Assembly: GCA_016932075.1 (NCBI GenBank)
Contig: JAFGDP010000151.1
Coordinates: 1-33,836 of the forward strand
Direction: 5' to 3'
DNA length: 33,836 nt
Source of the DNA: Chitinispirillaceae bacterium
GTDB taxonomy: Bacteria > Fibrobacterota > Chitinivibrionia > Chitinivibrionales > Chitinispirillaceae
Made by a program: the position numbers and the translations under genes. The notes below the pieces were generated by a model, which ran no database searches, was not told the DNA's origin, and saw only the letters and a list, made by a program, of their open reading frames with translations. Position 1 is the first letter of the stretch. Each line of letters starts with the position of its first letter. Positions 17,265 to 26,222 of the stretch are shown here, piece by piece.

Positions 17265-17871
17265 TGCATTCCACGGCTCGGTTCAAATACTCGTTGAAAA
17301 GGGAAACTGTTTCGACGACCGGAAGGCCGACGACATTGTAATAACACCCTTCAATTTTTTCAATAAAGACCAACGCTCTTCCCTGGATTGCGTACGCTCC
17401 TGCCTTGTCGTGGTATTCTTCGAGTTCGAGATACTCGTCGATTTCGTTACCGGACAGTTTCCGGAAAAATACATCCGTGCAGGCGACCGCTGTTGCAGTA
17501 AAAGCATCGGATGCGCATACGAGTGCGACACCGGTCATCACCCGGTGTTTGCGATGCGACAGCTTCACCAGCATTTCCCTTGCCTGCTCTTTGTTGTCAG
17601 GCTTTCCAAGCACATCGCCGTCCAGCACGACGACCGTATCGGCGCCGAGCACAAGCGACCGGGGATGGAGGACCGCAATGCTCCGCGACTTTGCCAGGGC
17701 CAGGGCTTTCAGCGAAGAGGCGAGGCTAGAAACGTTTATTATGGACGATTCATCGGGTACGTGTGGAGACAGGGGGGTGAAGGTAACGCCCATTTGCGTG
17801 AGAATCGCCTTTCTCCGTGGAGATTGCGAGGCAAGAATGATTGGCTTTCCGGGAGAGTACCAGAGTGGCAT
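17257..17871 (-). CDS. maf: Maf-family nucleotide pyrophosphatase
   Basis: Maf proteins hydrolyse non-canonical or pyrimidine nucleoside triphosphates and are linked to septum control. The ATG at 17871 gives 204 aa beginning MPLWYSPGKPIILASQSPRR, the family's ASxSPRR substrate motif. GADTVVVLDG and QGRALVFIEKIEGCYYNVVGLP are the other conserved blocks. The frame runs upstream to 18270, but that stretch overlaps the divergent gene and looks non-native. No clear ribosome binding site is visible. It is the first gene of the eleven-gene minus-strand run, so the promoter should lie in 17872-17982. Confidence 0.92.
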   Translation of the reverse strand: MPLWYSPGKPIILASQSPRRKAILTQMGVTFTPLSPHVPDESSIINVSSLASSLKALALAKSRSIAVLHPRSLVLGADTVVVLDGDVLGKPDNKEQAREMLVKLSHRKHRVMTGVALVCASDAFTATAVACTDVFFRKLSGNEIDEYLELEEYHDKAGAYAIQGRALVFIEKIEGCYYNVVGLPVVETVSLFNEYLNRAVECNE

Positions 17872-17982
17872 GGTAAAAAAAAATAAATCACCGGTATGGT
17901 GTTGGTCAGGGATAATTGCATGGGCAGGATGTATCTTTTGTCGAACATTCTTTGGAATAAATACGGTTCGCAGGAACAATAA
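17872..17982. promoter_or_regulatory. Divergent intergenic region between maf and the inositol-phosphatase gene
   Basis: These 111 bases separate two diverging gene runs, so promoters for both are expected here. The stretch contains an A-run directly upstream of maf and AT-rich patches. I could not pick a -35/-10 pair with good spacing for either direction, so this is a location inference only. Confidence 0.45.
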
Positions 17983-18762
17983 ATGAATGAGATCGTCGAC
18001 CTTGTCTCGGAAGCTGTTCGCCGGGCAGGGAAATTGCTTGTCGATTGTTACGGAAGGACCGAGATCCTGCAGAAAGGCGCGCCGCATAACCTGGTGACCG
18101 AAGCGGATGTCCGCGCGGAGGAGCTGGTAATTGAATTCCTCGGCAGGTCCGTGCCGGATTCTTCGTTTTACGGTGAAGAGACCAATGGCAAGGCGCGCCT
18201 TGACGCAAAACGGTTGTGGATCATAGATCCGCTCGACGGTACGACCAATTATGCCCACGGGATACCTCATTTCGGTGTTTCCGTTGCCTATGCCGACGAA
18301 GGGACGCTTTTTGCGGGCGCAGTGTATGACCCCATGCGTAACGAGCTTTTCAGCGCGAGCAGGGGTGGGGGGGCATATCTGAACGGCCGCGCAATTACGG
18401 TGTCAAAAAAAACGCGGCTGGAAGAGTGCCTGATAGCAACCGGATTCTATTATGACCGCGCGCAGTATATGAAAAAAACACTGGGCGCCCTCGAGAATCT
18501 TTTTAAAAGGAATATCCGCTGCATGCGACGGATGGGCGCCTGTACGCTCGATCTGACGTGGCTCGCCTGCGGTCGCTTTGACGGATATTTCGAATTCACC
18601 CTGTCACCATGGGACTTCGCGGCCGGCCTGCTTATTGTCAACGAAGCAGGCGGGAGTTCATCAGGCAGGGACGGCGCTGCGGCAGACCTTTTTTCCCAGG
18701 GAGTACTATGCAGCAACGGCAGGATTCATCAGGAGTTTGTCAGAGAGGTGCTTGCATCCTGA
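17983..18762 (+). CDS. suhB: Inositol monophosphatase family protein
   Basis: This is a Mg-dependent phosphatase of the IMPase/SuhB family, 259 aa. Metal-binding motifs are GEET at 64-67, IDPLDGTTN at 81-89 and SPWDFAAGLLIVNEAGG near the C-terminus. Substrate could be inositol-1-phosphate or another sugar phosphate, and SuhB itself also acts in rRNA antitermination. Sequence alone does not separate these. An AGGA lies a few bases before the ATG. It starts the plus-strand run that includes map and hflX. A related alternative is histidinol-phosphatase, since some IMPase-family enzymes fill that role and a his phosphatase is otherwise missing here; that is speculation. Confidence 0.9.
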   Translation: MNEIVDLVSEAVRRAGKLLVDCYGRTEILQKGAPHNLVTEADVRAEELVIEFLGRSVPDSSFYGEETNGKARLDAKRLWIIDPLDGTTNYAHGIPHFGVSVAYADEGTLFAGAVYDPMRNELFSASRGGGAYLNGRAITVSKKTRLEECLIATGFYYDRAQYMKKTLGALENLFKRNIRCMRRMGACTLDLTWLACGRFDGYFEFTLSPWDFAAGLLIVNEAGGSSSGRDGAAADLFSQGVLCSNGRIHQEFVREVLAS

Positions 18763-18867
18763 ATTCACAGGATTTATTGCCTGATTCCCGGCGCAGTGGC
18801 TTATTTTATTGGATACGGAAGACCGGTCGTATACGGACAATTGAAAGGACAGTGTTGTTTCACGGAA

Positions 18868-19788
18868 ATGATTAATCGAAACGATCCTTGCTGGTGCGGC
18901 AGCGGTAGAAAGTACAAGAAGTGCCATTTTTTCAGCGATCTGAAATCAGGAAACCGGCCGGGTCCGGGAAGGCCGAAAAAAGTGCCGGTCAAAACGCCGG
19001 AGGAAATCGATGGCATGCGGCGAGCCGGCGCGTTTAACGGTGAACTGCTCGAATACATTCGTCCGTATGTAAAGCCAGGCGTATCTACCGCCGAGTTGGA
19101 CGCCCTTGTGCATGAGTATACGATCAAGCACGGTCATACCTGTGCGTGCCTCGGGTACCGGGGCTATCCGAAATCCATATGCACGTCCATTAATAACGTG
19201 GTATGCCATGGCATCCCTTCCGCACAGGAAACGCTCAAGGAGGGCGATATTATTAATATCGATCTGACCACGGTAGTTGCCGGATATCATGGCGACTCCT
19301 CGGAAACAATCATGATAGGTTCCGTTTCCGACAGCGCTCGTCATCTGGTCATGGTCGCGGCCGAGGCGCTTATCCGGGGTATTGACGCGATCAAACCCGG
19401 GCTTCCCCTTCAGGCCATTGCAGGGGCAATTGAACCTTTTGTCATCGCAGAGGGCTGCTCGGTCGTAAAGCAGTTTACCGGCCACGGCGTCGGGAAAAAA
19501 TTCCACGAGCATTTTTCGGTTTATCATCATCTCGACGCCGATGCTGAGCACGTCATCCTGACGCCGGGCATGACCTTGACTGTAGAGCCGATGATCAACC
19601 TCGGCGGATGGAAAGTCACCGTGGATGAACGTGACAAATGGACCGTGCGTACGCTCGACGGTTCGCTGTCGGCACAGTTTGAGCATACGGTACTTGTTAC
19701 CGAGAGCGGGGCCGACGTGCTCACCTTGACTCCGGCGCAGATCGCGGCAGGCATACGGCTGAGCGTGGGTACCAAGCACTTCAACTAG
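18868..19788 (+). CDS. map: Methionine aminopeptidase type I with N-terminal SEC-C zinc motif
   Basis: The product removes the initiator methionine from nascent proteins. The ATG at 18868 gives 306 aa starting MINRNDPCWCGSGRKYKKCH, a complete SEC-C zinc-binding motif, found in a subset of bacterial Map enzymes. Catalytic metal ligands are Asp132, Asp143, His206, Glu240 and Glu272, with His114 in VCHGIPS. The frame extends back to a GTG at 18796, but that segment has no family similarity. The ribosome binding site is weak. It follows the inositol-phosphatase gene by about 105 bases and hflX starts three bases after its stop. Confidence 0.94.
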   Translation: MINRNDPCWCGSGRKYKKCHFFSDLKSGNRPGPGRPKKVPVKTPEEIDGMRRAGAFNGELLEYIRPYVKPGVSTAELDALVHEYTIKHGHTCACLGYRGYPKSICTSINNVVCHGIPSAQETLKEGDIINIDLTTVVAGYHGDSSETIMIGSVSDSARHLVMVAAEALIRGIDAIKPGLPLQAIAGAIEPFVIAEGCSVVKQFTGHGVGKKFHEHFSVYHHLDADAEHVILTPGMTLTVEPMINLGGWKVTVDERDKWTVRTLDGSLSAQFEHTVLVTESGADVLTLTPAQIAAGIRLSVGTKHFN

Positions 19789-19791
19789 GGT

Positions 19792-20997
19792 ATGGGGGTA
19801 ATGCCGATACCGCATGCAGACGAAAAGGTAGTCCTTGCCGGTCTCTTGCTTTCCGGGGACGACGAACAGCTCTTTGAGGAAGACATGCAGGAGATGCAGC
19901 TCCTGTGTGCAACCGCCGGAGCCCGGGTCGTTGAGCGGATCATCCAGCGAAGGGAGAGCCCGGTCGCCTCAACGTTCATGGGACGCGGGAAGCTTCAGGA
20001 GATCAAGACCCTCATGCGGGTGAAAGGAGCCGACACGCTCGTGATCGACGGCAGGCTTTCGCCCGGCCAGGTGCGCAACATTGAAGAAATCGTCGAGGCC
20101 AAGGTGATCGACCGCGGACAGCTTATTCTCGATATTTTTGCCAAACATGCCCGCACCAACGAAGCGCGTGTCCAGGTGGAACTGGCCCAGATGCGGACGC
20201 TCTATCCGCGTTTGACGCACGCATGGACCCATTTTTCTCAGCAGGTGGGCGGCATCGGTACCGTCGGGCCCGGAGAGAAACAACTCGAGGTCGACCGCCG
20301 GGTAGTCAAGAAAAAAATCGCCGATCTTGAAAAACGCCTCGAAAAAATTGAACGGGAGCGCGAAGAGCAGCGAAAGAGCAGGAAAAACATTTTCAGGGTG
20401 TCGCTGGTCGGGTATACGAACGTTGGCAAGTCATCGCTGCTGAACGGCTTGTGCGGGAGCGAGGTGCCCGTCGAAGACCAGCTCTTTGCCACGCTCGATA
20501 CGGCGACGCGGCGCTCTTATATTGCGGGGGTGGGAGAGATCGTCATCTCCGATACGGTCGGATTTTTGCGAAAGCTGCCGCACGATCTTGTTGCCTCGTT
20601 CCGCAGCACCCTCAGCGAAGTCACGGAATCGCACCTTCTCCTGATTGTCATGGACGCATCGAGCAGGTGGATAGATCAGCAGCATGAGACCGTCCTGGCG
20701 GTTCTTTCGACCCTCGGCGCCCAGAGCATTCCGCGTCTTCAGGTGCTCAACAAATGCGACCTGGTGCAGGATCCCTTTACCCGCAAGAAAATTGGGATTG
20801 ATTATCCCGATGCGCTGTTCGTTTCGGCTTTTGAAAAGGAGGATATCCGCCTGCTCAAGGAGCGCATCGCATCGGCCGTGCTTTCATTTGATCGTGAAAA
20901 AAAAGTAACGGATATTATTTTGCAAAAGACGAGAAGCGTTGCGCGCGACAGGGCCGCACTGTCACCGCAGCGTGAAGGGACCTCTTCGGCACCGTAA
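19792..20997 (+). CDS. hflX: HflX-type ribosome-associated GTPase
   Basis: HflX splits stalled or hibernating ribosomes. The 401-aa protein has the N-terminal HflX domain (VVLAGLL, GRGKLQEIK, RTNEARVQVELAQMRTLYPRL) and GGIGTVGPGEKQLEVDRR. A coiled-coil linker of charged residues (about 165-197) precedes the G domain with G1 GYTNVGKSSL (207-216), the DTVGFLRKLP G3 region and NKCD as G4. A second in-frame ATG at 19801 could also serve as the start. It is followed closely by the DUF58 gene, 18 bases away. Confidence 0.94.
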   Translation: MGVMPIPHADEKVVLAGLLLSGDDEQLFEEDMQEMQLLCATAGARVVERIIQRRESPVASTFMGRGKLQEIKTLMRVKGADTLVIDGRLSPGQVRNIEEIVEAKVIDRGQLILDIFAKHARTNEARVQVELAQMRTLYPRLTHAWTHFSQQVGGIGTVGPGEKQLEVDRRVVKKKIADLEKRLEKIEREREEQRKSRKNIFRVSLVGYTNVGKSSLLNGLCGSEVPVEDQLFATLDTATRRSYIAGVGEIVISDTVGFLRKLPHDLVASFRSTLSEVTESHLLLIVMDASSRWIDQQHETVLAVLSTLGAQSIPRLQVLNKCDLVQDPFTRKKIGIDYPDALFVSAFEKEDIRLLKERIASAVLSFDREKKVTDIILQKTRSVARDRAALSPQREGTSSAP

Positions 20998-21015
20998 TCG
21001 CAGAGACCGGACCGC

Positions 21016-21912
21016 ATGAAAACAGCGACGCTCATACGTCCCGAACATCTTGTCGCGATCAGAAACCTGTCGCTGTGCGCCCGGCTCATCGTGGAGGGCA
21101 TGATCGCGGGCCAGCACAAGAGCCCCTTTCACGGTTTTTCCGTGGAGTTTCTCGAATACCGTGCCTACCTGCCTGGAGAATCGACCAAGGCAATTGACTG
21201 GAGAAAGTATGCCCGCACCGACAGGGCGGTGGTCAAGCTGTTCGAGGACGAGACCAATCTGCGTGCCTGGCTGATGCTTGACACAAGCGGTTCCATGGGG
21301 TTTTCATCGCGAAAAGCACCGCTTTCAAAGCTGGAATACGCAAAAGCCCTTGTCGCGTCGCTTGCCTGGATTCTTGTCCGGCAGCGTGATGCGACCGGCC
21401 TGGCGGTGTTTGACGAAGAGATATCGGCACTCCTGCCGCCGCGCTCCACGAATGTGCAACTGAAGGCCATGCTTGCCGCGCTCGATACCCTCGAACCCGG
21501 AGGGCGGACACGGTGCGGCAACGCCATCGACACGCTGGCAGATCGGATAAGGAAAAGGGGGCTTTGCGTCTTGGTGTCAGACCTGTTCGATGATCCGCAG
21601 CGGATCATCCACGGACTGCGCCACCTCCGGTTCAAAGGGCAGGATGTCATCGTGCTCTGGATCATGGATCCGCTCGAACGTTCGGGGTTCGACCGCGCAC
21701 CGCTGAAACTGCGTGACCTTGAAACAGGGGAGCGGCTGTCCGTCGACGGCGAGACCGCGTCGCGGTTTCTGCGTGAGGGGGTGGCCGAACAGTACCGAAT
21801 ACTCGAAGAGGCATGCAGAGAGCTTGCCGTTGATCTGGACATTGTCACCACCGATGAGCCGTTTCAGAAAGCGCTTTTCAGGATCATGGAAAAACGCAAG
21901 AGGGTCGGGTGA
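21016..21912 (+). CDS. DUF58 / von Willebrand factor A-like protein
   Basis: The 298-aa protein belongs to the DUF58 family: VEFLEYRAYLPGESTKAIDWRKYARTDRAVVKLFEDE is the signature block. A MIDAS-type metal site follows at DTSGSMG (from Asp89). Members usually work with a MoxR AAA ATPase and Bat proteins in envelope stress or assembly of metalloenzymes. No MoxR gene is in this window, so the ATPase partner would have to be elsewhere. The stop overlaps the GTG start of the next gene (GTGA), a sign of coupling. Confidence 0.88.
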   Translation: MKTATLIRPEHLVAIRNLSLCARLIVEGMIAGQHKSPFHGFSVEFLEYRAYLPGESTKAIDWRKYARTDRAVVKLFEDETNLRAWLMLDTSGSMGFSSRKAPLSKLEYAKALVASLAWILVRQRDATGLAVFDEEISALLPPRSTNVQLKAMLAALDTLEPGGRTRCGNAIDTLADRIRKRGLCVLVSDLFDDPQRIIHGLRHLRFKGQDVIVLWIMDPLERSGFDRAPLKLRDLETGERLSVDGETASRFLREGVAEQYRILEEACRELAVDLDIVTTDEPFQKALFRIMEKRKRVG

Positions 21913-23894
21913 ACGTGCTCTCTTTTTTCAGGCCGGAATTTCTCTGGGCGCTTTCATTTTGCGCCGCTGTTTTGTTGATCCACCTTCTGCGCCGTCCCCG
22001 GGCAAAACAGTTTGAGTTTTCGACGATCCGTTTTTTCAGTGAAACCGCGGTCCGGGCAACCAGAATGAGGCGTCTGCGTCAACTGCTGCTCTTGTGTGCG
22101 CGTTTGTTGGCAGTAATCACGCTTGTTATGGTATTCGCACGCCCCTACCGTCCGGGAGATTCCCTGAGCCTGCTTCGCGATCCGCAGTTGACGCTGTTCG
22201 CCTGGGTTGACCCTTCGCCGAGCATGAGCTATAACGAAGGGAACGGCACGATCATGGAAAGAGCGTTGGCGCTGCTCGATTCGCTCCATGGCAATTTTCA
22301 TCTCAGCGGCCGCCATTGGTACTATAATGAAGAACGCAGGGAGTTTGTACTCCATGAACGTGATGCCCCCGTTACCGCCCGGTTCAGGCACGGACCGCCA
22401 CACCTTCAGGCAATGCTTCATGCCTGGGATGCCGGCCGTGCCGGATGTTCGCTGCCATGCCTTCTCTTGATAAGCGATTTTCAGAGTGCAACGACCGCGT
22501 TGGTTGACTCGTTTATTCAAGGATATTCCGGGAACGCGCCGCTTGTCTGTGTGTCATGCGCACCACGGGCCCCCTGGAACCATTCCATCAGGGGCAGTGG
22601 AGCGCAGGACAACGGATTGCTTGTCAAGGTTTCGGCACACTGTGCCGCACAAGGGAGGAACCTCGATTCGGCGGCTGTTTCCGTCTCTTTTTCAGATATC
22701 CGCGCCGGAATGAAAAAGGTGAGCGTAACGGCCGGCGATACGGCTAGCGTGGGCATCGAAGCGGCGAATGCCTCGGCAAGCCCCGGCGGCGTTCTGGAAC
22801 TTGACGTTTCCGATCCGCTTCAATTTGACAACAAAGACTACTTCGCGGTCGAAAAAAGAGCATGCTCGTATATCGCGTTGCTCGGCGAAGAGGAAGCTGG
22901 TTTTCCTCTTGCGGCGGCATTCCGGGCGGTCGGCGGAGGATGGGGGCCGGTCATTGTGCGAACAGAAGAGCGTGCGACCCGCGACTTCCTCGATTCAGCC
23001 GCCCTGATTGCGATCAATGCGCCTCGGGTGCCTTCACGCGACCTCTTTTCGTTTCTCGCCCATCACTCCTCCCGGAACAAGGTTTTTATTATGGCAACCG
23101 GAACCGGCGAAGAGCAGACCGCGGTGTTCGCCATGCTTCTGGCGCGTATCGCACAACAGTCCGGTGCGCTGGAGCGGGTATCGCTCGATGTCGGTGCATC
23201 GGTGCGGCTGCCAGATACCATTTCGGAGCTCTGGCGCGGTTTCCCGAAGCTGGTGACCAGGGAAGCTGCGGTTTACCGATATGTCAAAGGCATGCCCGGC
23301 GAACCGCTCCTGCGGCTTGATAACGGTACGCCGCTTGTCACTGCGATGGCCGACAGCCTCGACCGGTCGTTCATTTTCGTTGCAACGCCGCTCGGTGTGA
23401 CGGAGGACAACAATCTCTGCGAGACCGGCTTCTATGTGCCTTGCCTCGACCGGATCACCCGGTATGCGGTCCGGAGAGCCATGCCGTCGCACCGTTCATG
23501 GATCGCGGGTATTGCCTATCCCAATCCATGGTATGGCCGTGAGCGGTCGGCCTCAGTTTTCACGGATGATACCATCTTTGTCGAACAGTGGCGGGCGCAG
23601 CAGCAGGTCATGATCAACCGGCCGGGCATGTATAAAATAGTCCCGCAAGGAGAGGATGCTTACTGGATAGCGGTGCGGAATGATCCGGCAGAGAGCAGGC
23701 TTGAGTACCGGCTTCCGTCGGTACCCGATCATTTAAAGCAGAGGATTGTCGTTGTTAATCAGAAAAGATTCTTTGAATTCATGGCCGGAAAAGGCGGTTT
23801 TCGGTCTTTTCTGCCATGGTTCATGCTATCTCTGTTCCTCCTTGCCGAAGCGCTGCTCTGGGACGGATCCGTTCCTCGAAGAGCAAGCAAATAA
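21909..23894 (+). CDS. BatA-domain membrane protein, probable partner of the DUF58 protein
   Basis: This is a 661-aa protein starting with the BatA N-terminal signature: FFRPEFLWALSFCAAVLLIHLLRRPRAKQF, then a second helix near residues 57-76 (LRQLLLLCARLLAVITLVMVFARPYRP). A large periplasmic region follows, beginning with a VWA-like strand (LTLFAWVDPSPSM, where a DxSxS-like motif is degenerate). A C-terminal transmembrane helix (FMLSLFLLAEALLW) ends near a short basic tail. It starts by four-base overlap with the DUF58 gene. The aerotolerance (Bat) label is historical; the real function is not known. Confident as to the domain family, not as to role. Confidence 0.78.
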   Translation: MNVLSFFRPEFLWALSFCAAVLLIHLLRRPRAKQFEFSTIRFFSETAVRATRMRRLRQLLLLCARLLAVITLVMVFARPYRPGDSLSLLRDPQLTLFAWVDPSPSMSYNEGNGTIMERALALLDSLHGNFHLSGRHWYYNEERREFVLHERDAPVTARFRHGPPHLQAMLHAWDAGRAGCSLPCLLLISDFQSATTALVDSFIQGYSGNAPLVCVSCAPRAPWNHSIRGSGAQDNGLLVKVSAHCAAQGRNLDSAAVSVSFSDIRAGMKKVSVTAGDTASVGIEAANASASPGGVLELDVSDPLQFDNKDYFAVEKRACSYIALLGEEEAGFPLAAAFRAVGGGWGPVIVRTEERATRDFLDSAALIAINAPRVPSRDLFSFLAHHSSRNKVFIMATGTGEEQTAVFAMLLARIAQQSGALERVSLDVGASVRLPDTISELWRGFPKLVTREAAVYRYVKGMPGEPLLRLDNGTPLVTAMADSLDRSFIFVATPLGVTEDNNLCETGFYVPCLDRITRYAVRRAMPSHRSWIAGIAYPNPWYGRERSASVFTDDTIFVEQWRAQQQVMINRPGMYKIVPQGEDAYWIAVRNDPAESRLEYRLPSVPDHLKQRIVVVNQKRFFEFMAGKGGFRSFLPWFMLSLFLLAEALLWDGSVPRRASK

Positions 23895-23901
23895 AATGCC
23901 T

Positions 23902-23930
23902 TGTTTTTGCGTCCCAATACCGATATAATT
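23902..23930 (+). promoter_or_regulatory. Sigma-70-type promoter for the STAS gene
   Basis: TTGTTT (23902-23907) and a perfect TATAAT (23925-23930) are separated by exactly 17 bases. The element lies 42 bases before the STAS start codon, so transcription would begin near 23937, leaving a short leader. Inside that leader TCAGG and CCTGA flank five bases, a weak inverted repeat. It is the best-matching promoter in the window. Confidence 0.75.
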
Positions 23931-23972
23931 TAATACAAAGGGCACATCAGGTAATTCCTGAAAGGGAAGCGA

Positions 23973-24314
23973 ATGAATATTGATATTTCAATCTGTTCCG
24001 GTTACCAAATCATTAAAATTCAGGATGATCTGAGCATTATTTCAGAGTTGAACGAACTGCGCTTTCTGATTGAAGGATATCTTACCGAGGGCAAGATCCA
24101 TATCGCGGTGAGTTTCAGCAACACGTCGTATATTTACAGTGGCGCCATCGCCGTGCTCATCGACTGCTATAAGAAGATCAAGAAACTCGGCGGTGATCTC
24201 TGCGTGATTGAAAGCAATCCGCAGATCGTCTCGATCTTCAGGACATTAAATATCGACAAGGTAATTCCCATCTATCCGTCAATAAACGATCTGCCCGTGC
24301 TCATGACGGTGTAA
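23973..24314 (+). CDS. STAS-domain protein (anti-sigma factor antagonist-like)
   Basis: A 113-aa stand-alone STAS domain. The pattern SFSNTSYIYSGAIAVLIDCYKKIKKLGGDLCVIESNPQIVSIFRTLNIDKVIPIYPS follows SpoIIAA-type folds. The phosphorylation-site serine is retained in the IYSGA segment, although the preceding Asp of the consensus DSSG is Tyr here. Such proteins normally bind a serine kinase/anti-sigma factor, none of which is in this window. The gene has its own promoter at 23902-23930 and an AGGGA ribosome binding site. Its end overlaps the convergent corrinoid-activation gene by 14 bases. Confidence 0.85.
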   Translation: MNIDISICSGYQIIKIQDDLSIISELNELRFLIEGYLTEGKIHIAVSFSNTSYIYSGAIAVLIDCYKKIKKLGGDLCVIESNPQIVSIFRTLNIDKVIPIYPSINDLPVLMTV

Positions 24315-26157
24315 TGCCGAACCGTTTCAGGTCCGTGTGCGGCAGAAACAGGGCCGCCACATACGCGTCCATGTAGTGCGGATCGTTTGACAACTCAATG
24401 TAGGTGATCCTGTTTACAAGCCCGTTAAGTTCACGGCGATAGTTTTCACTTACCAGCGAAAGCGTTGCGCCGACCAGCGACGTATTGCCCAGGTATCTGA
24501 AGCGCGACCGTTCGAGGTCGGGAAACAATCCGATGCGGACCGCATCATCAATCGCAATGCATCTGCCGAATCCCCCGGCGATCAGCACCTGTTCGACATC
24601 GGAAAACGACAGCCCCGCGTTGGCAAGCATGAGATCGCACGCGGCATAAATGGCCGCCTTGGTGCGGATCAGGTTGTCGATGTCAGCCTCGGAAATCGTA
24701 ATGTCCCTGCCGTTAGCGGTCTCACGCGCAGGAACGAGGGCCATGGCAGCCGTCCTCTGATGATTGTTTATCCGCCGCTCCTCGGGGACCGTATCGGTAA
24801 ACTTTCCGTTTCGATCGATGCAGTTCGCCTTGAGCAGTTCTCCAAGCAGGCTGATGAGTCCTGATCCGCAGATGCCCGAAGGCCTGCCGTTGCCGATAGC
24901 GGTCCAGTCCACGCTGGCTCCGTTGTCATCAATGCAAAATGAGTCGATCGCGCCCGCACAGGCGCGCATGCCGCACCTGATGCCCGACCCTTCGAATGCC
25001 GGACCGGCGCTGCAGGCCGCGGTCAGCAGGAATTCACCTGACCCGATCACGATCTCGCCGTTTGTCCCGATGTCGATAAAAAGCGTAATCGTATCACGTT
25101 TCTGCAGCATGTCCGTGCAGAGCAGGCCGGCAGTGATGTCGCCTCCCACATAGCTGCCCACCAGCGGTGAAAAACGGATCGGTGCACGCCCGCATATGGT
25201 TATGCCGCACTCGGCGGCTGACAGCGGCGGCACACGCTTGACCGAAGGAACATAGGGGTGCTCGCGCAGCCAGCGCGCCGGAAGGCCGAGGAAAAGATGC
25301 GTCATGGCGCTGTTGCCCGCGACGAACATGCAGGAGACCGATTCCGGGCTCACGTTGCCTGTTGCGCATGCCTCGTGTATCAACGTGTTGACCGTGTCAA
25401 GCGCGAGCCGCCGGATCTCATTGCGCCGTGACTCGGTGCTGCTGTATTCGATCCGCGAAATCACGTCCGCGCCGCGCGATATCTGACCGTTTGCGTCGGA
25501 AGCTGTCGCACATATGCGGCCGCTTGCAAGGTCCACGAGCCGCAGGGAAACCGTGGTCGTGCCCAGGTCGCAGGCAATGCCCCAGGAGGTTTGGCCGGTG
25601 TCGCCGGATTCAAGGTTGATAATTTCAAGCGTTTCATCGCCTGCATCAAGTGTCGCCGACACAAGGCCGTCCCGTTCGCGCAGCCGCATCGACATGGTGT
25701 ATAACACCTCCAAAGAACAGCGTATTTTTTTATGAGGTATTTGTCTGGCAAGTTCCGCCACCAGGCGTTCAAGGTCGGAATAGTTGTCGTCAATGCCTGG
25801 CCGAGGCGTCTGGATTGCGATTTTTCTGCACAGCGGCGTCACATCGCACTGTTTGAGCAACTGTTTTTCAAGATCTGCATGCGCAACGATGCAGGAGGTG
25901 GAAAGCTGCGCCTGCTCCTCGATCCACACGGCAAGGTCATGCGTGATACGGGTTCTGCAGGCAAGAACCGAGCGCGCGGCAGAGGAAGGCCCGTTTTTCG
26001 GCGATACGCGGACAAGGCATTTTCCACAGGTGCCACGCCCTCCGCACGGCAGGTGCAGCGAAGCCAGTCCGGCCATGATCGCCGCGTCGCTTATGAGCGT
26101 GCCTTCAGGGACCGAAATCTTTTTTTTCGATGGTTCGAACAGGACCGTAAAACTCAT
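24301..26157 (-). CDS. RACo-like corrinoid activation protein (2Fe-2S ferredoxin domain plus ASKHA ATPase)
   Basis: The 618-aa protein starts with a plant-type 2Fe-2S ferredoxin domain. Its cysteines are Cys38, Cys44, Cys47 and Cys67 (LPCGGRGTCGKCLVRV, LACRT). After a linker comes a large ASKHA ATPase region (DUF4445): WGIACDLGTTTVSLRLVDL, MFVAGNSAMTHLFLGLPA, FIDIGTNGEIVIG, CSAGPAFEGSGIRCGM, VLIAGGFGRCI. This is the architecture of RACo/RamA proteins, which use ATP to reduce inactive Co(II) corrinoids, for example in acetogens and methylotrophic systems. No corrinoid protein or methyltransferase is in the window, so its client is unknown. The gene diverges from radA with 65 bases between starts and overlaps the STAS gene at its end. 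Confidence 0.88.
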   Translation of the reverse strand: MSFTVLFEPSKKKISVPEGTLISDAAIMAGLASLHLPCGGRGTCGKCLVRVSPKNGPSSAARSVLACRTRITHDLAVWIEEQAQLSTSCIVAHADLEKQLLKQCDVTPLCRKIAIQTPRPGIDDNYSDLERLVAELARQIPHKKIRCSLEVLYTMSMRLRERDGLVSATLDAGDETLEIINLESGDTGQTSWGIACDLGTTTVSLRLVDLASGRICATASDANGQISRGADVISRIEYSSTESRRNEIRRLALDTVNTLIHEACATGNVSPESVSCMFVAGNSAMTHLFLGLPARWLREHPYVPSVKRVPPLSAAECGITICGRAPIRFSPLVGSYVGGDITAGLLCTDMLQKRDTITLFIDIGTNGEIVIGSGEFLLTAACSAGPAFEGSGIRCGMRACAGAIDSFCIDDNGASVDWTAIGNGRPSGICGSGLISLLGELLKANCIDRNGKFTDTVPEERRINNHQRTAAMALVPARETANGRDITISEADIDNLIRTKAAIYAACDLMLANAGLSFSDVEQVLIAGGFGRCIAIDDAVRIGLFPDLERSRFRYLGNTSLVGATLSLVSENYRRELNGLVNRITYIELSNDPHYMDAYVAALFLPHTDLKRFGITPS

Positions 26158-26222
26158 GGACGGTAAAATAAATGATTCGAAACAGGTCGGGACGTGACCG
26201 GAAACTATTTTTTTCCCGTCCC

